A stretch of 64,000 nt of DNA, taken from positions 1 to 64,000 of the forward strand of contig CAZXSK010000011.1 in assembly GCA_964642855.1 (NCBI GenBank). Reading direction: 5' to 3'. Position numbers and translations under genes: made by a program. The DNA comes from CAZXSK01 sp964642855. Its GTDB lineage: Bacteria > Planctomycetota > Phycisphaerae > SM23-33. This document shows, in pieces, positions 51,026 through 58,186 of this stretch; position 1 is the first letter of the stretch, and each line of letters opens with the position of its first letter. The notes under the pieces are model-generated. The model was not told where the DNA came from. It saw only the letters and a list, made by a program, of their open reading frames with translations, and did not search any database.

Positions 51026-52084
51026 TCAGGCCTGGAGGTATTCCACGTGCAGCGCCGGGCCCGGCTCGTCGGCCGATCGTGTCCGGATGATCAAACCATC
51101 CTCCGTCGGACGAATCACTTCCACCAGGCCGGTCGGTTGAGATTCGTGCGTGTCTCCGCCCGGCTGGACCATCTCCGCAACGCATTGCAGCGCCGCCTGG
51201 CGTTTGGCCGGCGCGAAGAGCTCGTCATCCTTCTCCAGAACCGCTTCGATCGCCGCCGCGGTCAGCAGTTGCGGTGCCATCGCGGAGAACATCTCGGTCG
51301 ACGCGTACAGGTGGGCCCTGCAGATCCTGCCGTTGACAGCCACCACGAGTCCGATGGCGTTCTCCATGTCCATCCGGTCGACCAGCGGAGCGACGTACGC
51401 CGAGGCGGCGCGGGCGGCCTGGGGATGCTCAAGGGTCTCGGCGAGACTGGTGGGGGAGTCGGTTTCGGTAACCGCCCTGCCGATCTTGGCGCCCAGTCGG
51501 TACTGAACCTTGGCGATCTCGCGCCAGAGGTTGCCCTGGTCGCTGCGACGCGCAATGCCGCTGAGGGCGCTGCTGAACAGCATGCAATCGGAAGGCCTGA
51601 GCAGATCGGACGGTCCGGAGGGGGCGGGCTCCCAGCGATCCCGTTCGACACTTCGGACCGTAAGCATCGCCGGCTCGACCTCGCCGGCCAGCAGCACGTC
51701 CCGCGGTACGACGCGGTCCTGCAGGCCTCCCCGCAGGATCTGACCTGCCTGGATGAACACAGGCCGGTCCGAGAGATTCTCGATTTCCACGCCGGTCGGA
51801 TCGTCGGTTTCGCGAATGGCAACCTTCTGCTGCTCAAAGGCGTCGCGAAGGGTCACCAGGCCCTGCCCCTCGGAGGAATCCGCCGTGACGACGAAAACCG
51901 TGAGGTTCTCGTGGGCGTACGCCCGGGATACCGAGAGCTCCCGACCCATGTCTGAGACGGTTTCCTCGGCAGAAGCCGTCCGGGATGTGGATTCCGAACT
52001 GCTGCAACCAGATATACTTGCGATCAACACCCCGATGACAGCCAGAGCCTTGATAACCCACAAACTGCTGAGCCGACTACCCAT
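51026..52084 (-). CDS. ARPP-1-like domain lipoprotein
   Basis: This 352-aa protein has a lipoprotein signal ending ASISGC (Cys at about residue 27). After a Ser-rich spacer, AHENLTVFVVTADSSEGQGL (about 56-75) and TLRDAFEQQKVAIRETDD, with ENLSDRPVFIQAGQILRGGL and QDRVVPRDVLLAGEVEPAML (about 97-137), match the ARPP-1 pattern (a domain associated with rhodanese-phosphatase proteins). VERDRWEPAPSG follows. Function is not established. GGAGG lies 7 bases before the ATG at 52084; an upstream in-frame start is unlikely because it would move the signal away from the N-terminus. Confidence 0.6.
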   Translation of the reverse strand: MGSRLSSLWVIKALAVIGVLIASISGCSSSESTSRTASAEETVSDMGRELSVSRAYAHENLTVFVVTADSSEGQGLVTLRDAFEQQKVAIRETDDPTGVEIENLSDRPVFIQAGQILRGGLQDRVVPRDVLLAGEVEPAMLTVRSVERDRWEPAPSGPSDLLRPSDCMLFSSALSGIARRSDQGNLWREIAKVQYRLGAKIGRAVTETDSPTSLAETLEHPQAARAASAYVAPLVDRMDMENAIGLVVAVNGRICRAHLYASTEMFSAMAPQLLTAAAIEAVLEKDDELFAPAKRQAALQCVAEMVQPGGDTHESQPTGLVEVIRPTEDGLIIRTRSADEPGPALHVEYLQA

Positions 52085-52202
52085 GGCCCGCCTCCAAATG
52101 TACGTACCGATCGAAACGACTACCCCCATAGACGCGCTTTCGGATCCGAAGTTCAGCCCATTGCCCCAAAAGCGGTGAAAAATGCCAGGTCCGGAAAGTT
52201 CT

Positions 52203-52832
52203 TCAGCCTGCGACGGCCTGCATCCACGCTTCGGCCATCAGGCCGTGTCCTGCCGGCGTCGGATGGACTCCGTCGGGAAGCCAATAACCCTTATCCCGCT
52301 TCTCCGCTGCTGCGCGGAATAGATCGTCGAACCGCAGGTACCCATCCGCGTATTCTTCCGCCAGGGCGTCGACCGCTTCGATGCGCGGGTTCAGGTCTTC
52401 CCGCCAGGCCTTGCGGTCTTCGGGGATCGGCAGCAGGAAGGGCTGGCAGAGCACGATTCGGGCGGACAGCTCGCCGCGGATGCGGTCGAGAATCCGCCGG
52501 TAGCACGCGGTGAATTCGTCGACGGGCGAGATCAGATCCTTGTCGTATCGCCGCCAGGTGTCGTTGATTCCCACAAGGATCGACACGACGGACGGTTCCA
52601 GATCGATCACGTCGGCGTCCAGACGCTTTTCGAGGTCGTAGACGCGGTTTCCGCTGATGCCCCGGTTGGAGAACCGCAGGTTCATCTCGGGGTGCCTCCC
52701 GCCCAGAACGGCTGCGCAGATCGCTGCATACCCGACGCCGAGTCCGTGGTTGCTGTTGTCCTGGGCGCGGCGTCCGGCGTCTGTGATGCTGTCGCCGAAG
52801 AAAAGCACGTGGTCGTTGGGTTTCAGCAGCAA
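52203..52832 (-). CDS. SGNH/GDSL hydrolase
   Basis: This 209-aa protein has all four SGNH blocks: FFGDSITDAGRR (11-22; nucleophile Ser), NRGISGNRVYDL (57-68; oxyanion Gly), LVGINDTWRR (86-95; GxND) and PDGVHPTPAGHGLMAE (about 186-201; Asp-x-x-His pair). There is no signal peptide. These enzymes deacetylate or de-esterify carbohydrates and lipids. It follows the GH130-like gene on the same strand with a 24-bp gap, so it probably removes acetyl groups from the same glycan. Confidence 0.88.
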   Translation of the reverse strand: MLLKPNDHVLFFGDSITDAGRRAQDNSNHGLGVGYAAICAAVLGGRHPEMNLRFSNRGISGNRVYDLEKRLDADVIDLEPSVVSILVGINDTWRRYDKDLISPVDEFTACYRRILDRIRGELSARIVLCQPFLLPIPEDRKAWREDLNPRIEAVDALAEEYADGYLRFDDLFRAAAEKRDKGYWLPDGVHPTPAGHGLMAEAWMQAVAG

Positions 52833-52856
52833 GGGGTACAGCTCCTTTCTTGAGGA

Positions 52857-53849
52857 TCATACGGGTTGGCAGAGGTCCAGCAGATCTCCCAGATCCGCCG
52901 TAGCGAGGCACATCGTCGTGTCGGCTGCGCCGTAGTAGATGCGGACCTCGCCACCGTCCTCCAGCAGCATCCCGGTCGGGAAGATCACGTCATTGCGGAA
53001 ACCGCCTTCCGTCTCGTACGACGCTTCGGGGGCGATGAGGGGGGTCGGGGACATCCCCACGATACGGGAGGGCTGTTCGAGGTCCAGCAGCATGACGCCC
53101 GCGAAGTAGACCTTCTGCCACGGATAGGGCTCCCACCCGTTGATGCCTCGCTGGGGATCGCGGATGACGGCATGGAAGGTAGTCAGCCAGCCACGTTCGG
53201 TGCGGATGGGCGGCGCGCCGGGGCCGATCTTGTCGTTGGCGAAGGGCACGTCTTCCACGCCCAGCACCAGCTCGCTGTTGCCCCAGTACACCAGGTCGGG
53301 CGAGTCACTCAGCCAGAGGTCAAAGCGATCGATCCCGCCCCGGCTGTAGACGGGGAAAGGCCGCTCCAGGCGGACGAACTTCCCGCCGATGCGCTCGGGG
53401 AACAGCACCATGTTCCGGTTGTCGGGCACGCTCATCGACAGAATGTCGAAATGATCGAAATCGTCGGTGACGGCTACTCCGCCCCGGACGCCGTGTTGGG
53501 TGTCGACCGCGAAGCACATCACGCACCGACCGTCGATGACGGTCAGTCGCGGATCGTAGCCGCGGCGGATCTCGTCATCGCGCAGGTCGAAACACGCCGA
53601 CGGCTGAACGTCCCAGGAGATCCCGTCGTCGCTGAAAGCCAGCCCCAGGTTCGTGCCCTCAAAACGGGTCTGCTCGTCCCAGCCGTAATCGTTGCGGAAG
53701 ACCATGACGTAGCGCCCCTGGTACTTGGCAATTCCAGCGTTGAACACCAGGTCGGAATCGAAGGGCACGTGCTGGGAGGTGAGGATGGGATTGCCCTCCA
53801 GGCGTGCAATTGCTGGGCTGGTCCTGAACGACTTCCAATCGGCGGCCAA
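52857..53849 (-). CDS. GH130-like glycoside phosphorylase/hydrolase
   Basis: This 330-aa protein has the five-bladed propeller features of GH130: FDSDLVFNAGIAKYQGRYVM (about 31-50), TNLGLAFSDDGISWDV, IRRGYDPRLTVIDGRCVMCF (about 96-115; the Asp that is the catalytic acid in mannosyl phosphorylases), and GFRNDVIFPTGMLLEDGG near the end. It would act on beta-mannosides in the cytoplasm. The TTG at 53849 was chosen because GGAG lies 7 bases upstream and it gives a normal start; the longer upstream frame has no binding site. It sits in an operon with the SGNH hydrolase. Confidence 0.72.
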   Translation of the reverse strand: MAADWKSFRTSPAIARLEGNPILTSQHVPFDSDLVFNAGIAKYQGRYVMVFRNDYGWDEQTRFEGTNLGLAFSDDGISWDVQPSACFDLRDDEIRRGYDPRLTVIDGRCVMCFAVDTQHGVRGGVAVTDDFDHFDILSMSVPDNRNMVLFPERIGGKFVRLERPFPVYSRGGIDRFDLWLSDSPDLVYWGNSELVLGVEDVPFANDKIGPGAPPIRTERGWLTTFHAVIRDPQRGINGWEPYPWQKVYFAGVMLLDLEQPSRIVGMSPTPLIAPEASYETEGGFRNDVIFPTGMLLEDGGEVRIYYGAADTTMCLATADLGDLLDLCQPV

Positions 53850-54016
53850 GGCGCGTCTCCTGTCAGGGGTGTTTTGCGGCGAAAGACGCGCATTTTCCCC
53901 GATCGGATGCCTCGGGCAAGGAAAAAGAAGGCCCGTCCGTTGACGGTTGACTTTCCCCCCGGCCCCACGATACACAGGTAGCGAGTCCCAACCCCCTGTG
54001 GAGGCGGGAAACAACG

Positions 54017-54181
54017 ATGGACAGGAATCTCATCATCGGCCTGGCGGTGCTGGCGTTCGCAGTCACCACGATGTCCGCGCTGGTCCTCTGGAGCCGGGCG
54101 ATCATCCAGCGCATCGGGCGGACCTCGGCCAGGTCAGCCCGGGCGATCCAGTATGTCCTGAAGGTGCGAAAGCGTGGCTGA
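54017..54181 (+). CDS. Small single-TM membrane protein upstream of the APC-Usp permease
   Basis: A 54-aa gene with GGAGG about 12 bases before its ATG. It has one hydrophobic helix (about residues 5-25, LIIGLAVLAFAVTTMSALVL) followed by a strongly basic tail. The stop codon overlaps the GTG start of the permease by eight bases (54174-54181), so it is probably translated with it. It could be a regulatory or assembly subunit. No family was recognised. Confidence 0.55.
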   Translation: MDRNLIIGLAVLAFAVTTMSALVLWSRAIIQRIGRTSARSARAIQYVLKVRKRG

Positions 54182-56450
54182 GCGTCCCCAGGTAACCACC
54201 GAACTGTCCCGCGACCTGAACCTCTTCCATATCACCATGATGGGGCTGGGGATGATGATCGGGGCGGGGGTGTTCGTGGGCATCGGCCTGTCGATCCAGG
54301 GGGCAGGGACCGGAGGCCTGCTGCTGACGATGGCGCTCAACGGGCTGATCGCGCTGTTCTCGGCGATGAGTTTCGCGGAGCTTTCCTCGGCCATTCCCCG
54401 CGCGGGCGGGGCATACAATTTCGCCCGCATCGGATTCGGACGCGGGCCGAGTTTCCTGGCCGGCTGGATGGAGTGGCTGGCGTCCTCGGCTGCGGGGGGA
54501 TTCTACGCCGTGGTCTTCGCGACCTTCACCGTGCGCTACTTCAACCCGCTGCTTCAGCTGGGGCTCGAGCCCCGTGGCGCGGCAGAGGGAATCATCATCC
54601 GTTTGGTTGCCATGCTGGCGGCGGGCCTGTTTGTCTACATCAACTTCCGGGGCTCCAGCGAGACGGGCAAGATCGGGGCGGTGTTCACCATCGGGCAGAT
54701 GCTCTTTGTCCTGTCCATCGGCGTGGTGGGCATCGCGGTGGCGTTCTTCGACCCGGCCAGGCTGGAGAACTTCGACCCGTTCATTCATCCGGACGGCTGG
54801 TGGAAGCTGCTGGGCACGATGGGGGTGATCTACGTCGCGTTCGAGGGGTTCGAGGTCATCGCCCAGGCCGGCGACGAGACCATCAATCCGCGCAAGAACG
54901 TGCCCAAGGCGATGCTCTACTCGGTGATGATCGTCACGCTGACGTACCTGGCCGTGGCGTTCGCGTCGGTCGTGGCGATCAAGGGTGAAGGCGACGTGCG
55001 CGTCTGGATGGAAACCAACGAGATGGAGCGGATCGATTTCTTCCGCGCCGCCGCTGCGAGGCTGCTGACACCCGGGGTCGGCGGGTTGCTGGTGACCCTG
55101 GCGGTGGTTTTCTCTGCGACCAGCGCGCTGAACGCGACGATCTACTCCGCTACGCGCGCTTCCTACGCGCTGGGGCGCGACGGCATGCTCATGCCCGTGT
55201 TCGCGAAGATCCACCCTCGCCGGCAGACGCCCTACGGCGCGCTGGGCTTCACCAGCGTCATCGTGCTGATCGTCGCAGGGGTGATGCATTACGAAGACGC
55301 CTCCGCCACCGCGAGCATCATGTTCCTGCTGCTGTTTTTCGTGGTGAACGTCTGCGTGATCCGCATCCGTCGGAACCTTGGCGACGAACTGGAGTACGGC
55401 TACCTGATGCCTCTGTTCCCACTGTTCCCGATCCTGGCGATTGTCTGCCAGGTCGCCCTGTGTGGCGGGATTCTGATGGAAAGCTGGGTCGCATGGGCGA
55501 TCGCCGTTCCGTGGGTGTTGGCCGGTGTGGTGCTCTACAACGTCTATTCACGCAGCCGGGCCCACGCCAGCGAGCACGACATCCACGTGCTGGAGGAGAT
55601 CGAAGCCGCCGAGCCCGGCCGGCAGCGCGTGATGGTTTCCGTGGCCAACCCCGCCAACGCGCTGGAACTGGTGCAGGCGACCTACCGCCTTTGCCAGACG
55701 CGCCAGGACCCGCGCGTGGAACTGCTGCACATGGTGCCCGTGCCCGACCAGGTCCCGCTGTCCGACGCCGAGCAGTACGCCTTCGCCGGGCGCGAGGCGA
55801 TTCTCGAGACCATGCTCTACCTCGCGCCACAGTTCCCGATTTCCACGCACCTGCGCTACTGCCGCGCCCCGGCGAGGGGGATCGTCTCGGCCGTCCGGGA
55901 GAAGAAGGTGAACCTCCTGATCATGGGCTGGCACGGCCGGCGGCGCCACAGGCTGTTCCGTCTGGGCTCGACGATCGACCCGGTCATCGAGCGGTCGCCG
56001 TGCGACGTGGTGGTCATGAAAAACTGCGGGGGCAACCGCAAGTTCAAGAGCGTGCTGGTTCCCCTGGCCGGCGGGCCCAACGGCGCGCTGGCGCTGGAGA
56101 TCGCCGCTGCCCTGGCCGACCCTGACGACGGACAGGTCACGGCGTTTACCGTTCGTCGGCACGACCAGAAGTTCAACCTGGAAGCGTTCGTCGAGCAGAA
56201 CCAGCCTCGCATGGCGATTCCGCCCCAGCGCGTGCAGACGCGGACCGTCGCGGCCGGCGACGTGGTCGAGGCGATCCTGCACGAAGCTGACAGCCACGAC
56301 CTGGTCGTGCTGGGCTGCACGCGCGAGTCCGCCTTGGCGCGGATCGGTCACAACCCGGTGCCCGAGACCGTCGCCAGCCGCTGCGAAAAGCCCATCGTCA
56401 TGACGCGCTCGGTCACCGGCGTACAGTCGTGGCTGCGGCGATGGATCTGA
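54174..56450 (+). CDS. APC family permease with two C-terminal universal stress protein domains
   Basis: This 758-aa protein starts at GTG. Residues about 15-450 form about twelve TM helices; the first has MMGLGMMIGAGVFVGIGLS, typical of the amino-acid/polyamine/cation APC superfamily. Residues about 480-620 form a universal stress (Usp) domain with the full ATP-binding motif GWHG-9x-GST, ending LIMGWHGRRRHR and RLGSTIDPVIERS. A second, more diverged Usp domain follows (about 620-750; VLGCTRESALARIGHNP). The fusion suggests a permease gated by ATP or by stress signalling. Substrate unknown. It is co-translated with a 54-aa membrane protein. Confidence 0.85.
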   Translation: MAERPQVTTELSRDLNLFHITMMGLGMMIGAGVFVGIGLSIQGAGTGGLLLTMALNGLIALFSAMSFAELSSAIPRAGGAYNFARIGFGRGPSFLAGWMEWLASSAAGGFYAVVFATFTVRYFNPLLQLGLEPRGAAEGIIIRLVAMLAAGLFVYINFRGSSETGKIGAVFTIGQMLFVLSIGVVGIAVAFFDPARLENFDPFIHPDGWWKLLGTMGVIYVAFEGFEVIAQAGDETINPRKNVPKAMLYSVMIVTLTYLAVAFASVVAIKGEGDVRVWMETNEMERIDFFRAAAARLLTPGVGGLLVTLAVVFSATSALNATIYSATRASYALGRDGMLMPVFAKIHPRRQTPYGALGFTSVIVLIVAGVMHYEDASATASIMFLLLFFVVNVCVIRIRRNLGDELEYGYLMPLFPLFPILAIVCQVALCGGILMESWVAWAIAVPWVLAGVVLYNVYSRSRAHASEHDIHVLEEIEAAEPGRQRVMVSVANPANALELVQATYRLCQTRQDPRVELLHMVPVPDQVPLSDAEQYAFAGREAILETMLYLAPQFPISTHLRYCRAPARGIVSAVREKKVNLLIMGWHGRRRHRLFRLGSTIDPVIERSPCDVVVMKNCGGNRKFKSVLVPLAGGPNGALALEIAAALADPDDGQVTAFTVRRHDQKFNLEAFVEQNQPRMAIPPQRVQTRTVAAGDVVEAILHEADSHDLVVLGCTRESALARIGHNPVPETVASRCEKPIVMTRSVTGVQSWLRRWI

Positions 56451-56490
56451 CGGCCCGCCCGCCGGGGGTCCGCACGGGCAGCGGCGCATG

Positions 56491-56525
56491 AAAAAGGCCC
56501 GGAAGCGTCGACGCGCTGCCGGGCC
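56491..56525 (-). terminator. Rho-independent terminator of the Gfo/Idh gene
   Basis: On the minus strand, a 7-bp GC-rich stem (56519-56525 with 56496-56502), extended by an inner palindrome GCGTCGACGC, is followed by TTTTT. It separates the convergent permease and oxidoreductase genes. Confidence 0.8.
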
Positions 56526-56547
56526 CGATTCTGCCTGACGTCGGGCG

Positions 56548-57624
56548 TCAGTTGATCTTCACCTCTTTGCCCTTCGTGCCGGACTGGTAGATCGCGTGAA
56601 TGATCTTCTGCGTCCAGATCGCCTCGGAGGCGGGCACGGACACGGGCTTGTCGTGCAGGATATTCCAGGCGAAGTCGGCGACCTGCTTCTCGTGGTGCGT
56701 CCAGCCGCTTCGCTTGCCCTGCAGGTCGAGCATCTGCACGTAGTTGGGCGTGCAGTCGGTCAGGTGGCCGTTGAGTTCCAGCTGGACGTTCAGGGGCGAA
56801 AGCCCCGCCCCGCCCTTGGTGCCCACCACGTGGTTCTTCATGCCGCCGTCGGGCAGGTTCACGTTGAACGAGCACTCGATGTTCATCGTCGCGCCCGTCT
56901 CGAACCGCACGATCGCGCAGGCGAAGTCTTCGACGGTGTAGGTCTTGTGATCCCAGGGCCCAAAGCTGCCCATGTGACCGGGCTGGTCGCCGATCGTCCG
57001 GTAGCTGGCGCCGCTGACGCTCACCGGACGCGGGCAGCCCATCATCCACCACGTCAGGTCGATCATGTGCACGCCGATGTCGATCAGCCCGCCGCCGCCT
57101 TGCTCTTCCATCCGGCCGAACACGCCCCAACTCGGCACGCCGCGACGGCGAACCGCCTGGCAGCGAGCGTAGTAGATGTCGCCCAGCGAGCCGTCGTCCA
57201 CGAGTTTGCGGACGAACTCCGCCTCCGGCCGGTAGCGGTGCATCAGGCCGATCTGCACCTGCCGCCCTGCCTTTTCGGCCGCGTCGACCATGCGCTTGGC
57301 CTCGGCGGGCGTCATGGCCATGGGCTTTTCGCACATCACGTGCTTGCCCGCGCGGACGGCGTCGATGGTCTGCCCGGCGTGGTAGCGGTTGGGCGTGCAG
57401 ATCGTGACCACGTCTACGTCGTCGAGCTTCAGCAGCTTTTTGTAGTCGGTAAAGCAGCGGGTCTCGTCGACGCCCCATTCCCTGGATCGCGACTGGAGGT
57501 TCTCTTCGCTCACGTCGGCCAGGGCGACCACCTCGCCCAGCCCGCTCTTGGTGTACCCGTTGTAATGCACGCGGGAAATGCCACCCGCTCCGATGATCCC
57601 CACCCTCAACTTCTTCCTGGCCAT
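56548..57624 (-). CDS. Gfo/Idh/MocA family oxidoreductase
   Basis: This 358-aa protein starts with the dinucleotide-binding motif RVGIIGAGGISRVHYNGY (about 6-23). VVTICTPNRYHAGQTIDAV (about 70-88) and HVMCEKPMAMTPAEAKRMV (about 93-111) include the conserved EKP catalytic Lys. The C-terminal domain (about 125-350) has DIGVHMIDLTWWMMG (about 178-192). These enzymes oxidise or reduce sugars or sugar derivatives with NAD(P). Substrate not determined. AGGAGAG lies upstream of the ATG at 57624. It is transcribed away from the leader-attenuator of the ABC genes. Confidence 0.88.
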   Translation of the reverse strand: MARKKLRVGIIGAGGISRVHYNGYTKSGLGEVVALADVSEENLQSRSREWGVDETRCFTDYKKLLKLDDVDVVTICTPNRYHAGQTIDAVRAGKHVMCEKPMAMTPAEAKRMVDAAEKAGRQVQIGLMHRYRPEAEFVRKLVDDGSLGDIYYARCQAVRRRGVPSWGVFGRMEEQGGGGLIDIGVHMIDLTWWMMGCPRPVSVSGASYRTIGDQPGHMGSFGPWDHKTYTVEDFACAIVRFETGATMNIECSFNVNLPDGGMKNHVVGTKGGAGLSPLNVQLELNGHLTDCTPNYVQMLDLQGKRSGWTHHEKQVADFAWNILHDKPVSVPASEAIWTQKIIHAIYQSGTKGKEVKIN

Positions 57625-57793
57625 GGACGTCTCTCTCCTTGCTGCGTTGTGTATCCAAACGGAACTGCGCCCCGGTCGACCCCCGGCGGGGCACTCAAAG
57701 CGAACTGACCTACCCCCCACGACCCGCGAATGCAAGCCTTTCGGTCCGGTTTTTCGTCCACGCGGACGCGCGGAGATTTCGCCCGTTTTCCCG

Positions 57794-57822
57794 TTGACCC
57801 CGCCACCGGACGGGGGTATATC
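57794..57822 (+). promoter_or_regulatory. Sigma-70-like promoter of the ABC exporter leader
   Basis: TTGACC (57794-57799, 5 of 6 to consensus), a 17-bp spacer and TATATC (57817-57822, 4 of 6). Transcription would start near 57829 and give a leader of about 360 nt before the first exporter gene. Confidence 0.5.
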
Positions 57823-57874
57823 CGAATTCCGCGGGCGGCCCATCGCCCGCTCAGCACGCGAAGGAACCCGGCGC

Positions 57875-57973
57875 ATGACCCCGATCATCCGCATCCTGGT
57901 GGACGTAGCCAAGCCGACCTGCGGCGCCGCTGTGCGCCGTTGGTTTGGCGGCCCGGCCGCTGCGAGCGGGTGA
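57875..57973 (+). CDS. 32-codon leader peptide upstream of the ABC exporter genes
   Basis: AAGGA lies 9 bases before an ATG at 57875. The 32-codon frame ends with TGA at 57971-57973. The peptide begins MTPIIRILVDVAKPTC, continues through RRWFGG and ends in PAAASG. Its last codons cover the left arm of an antiterminator (57962-57971), which is what makes it likely to be a regulatory leader rather than a functional protein. It has no known homology. Confidence 0.5.
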   Translation: MTPIIRILVDVAKPTCGAAVRRWFGGPAAASG

Positions 57974-58034
57974 CCTTCGCGAGCGTTTCTGCGAATTGCT
58001 TCCGACCCGCTTGCCGCACGCGAGCGGGTTTTTT
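57962..58034 (+). terminator. Transcription attenuator: mutually exclusive antiterminator and terminator hairpins
   Basis: GCGAGCGGGT occurs twice, at 57962-57971 and at 58020-58029. The intervening ACCCGCTTGC (58005-58014) can pair with either copy, 10 bp with one G-U. Pairing with the second copy makes a terminator with a 5-nt loop followed directly by TTTTT (58030-58034). Pairing with the first makes an antiterminator. The first copy overlaps the end and stop of the leader ORF, so a ribosome there would favour the terminator. Confidence 0.65.
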
Positions 58035-58058
58035 CGTGGGGTGTGCCCCGTCCCGTTC

Positions 58059-58076
58059 GCCCGGCTTCGGGCTTTT
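58059..58076 (+). terminator. Second small terminator-like hairpin in the leader
   Basis: GCCCG (58059-58063), loop GCTT, CGGGC (58068-58072), then TTTT (58073-58076). It is short but has the right form and lies 111 bp before the first exporter gene. Confidence 0.4.
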
Positions 58077-58186
58077 CGCCCGACGGATGAAACTTTGGCC
58101 TGCGAACCTTGTTGGGCTGGATACCCTCCGGCGGCGATACGCCGGCCGGACGCTTCGCCAGCCCCCAGCAGACGGGTAGAACGAAC

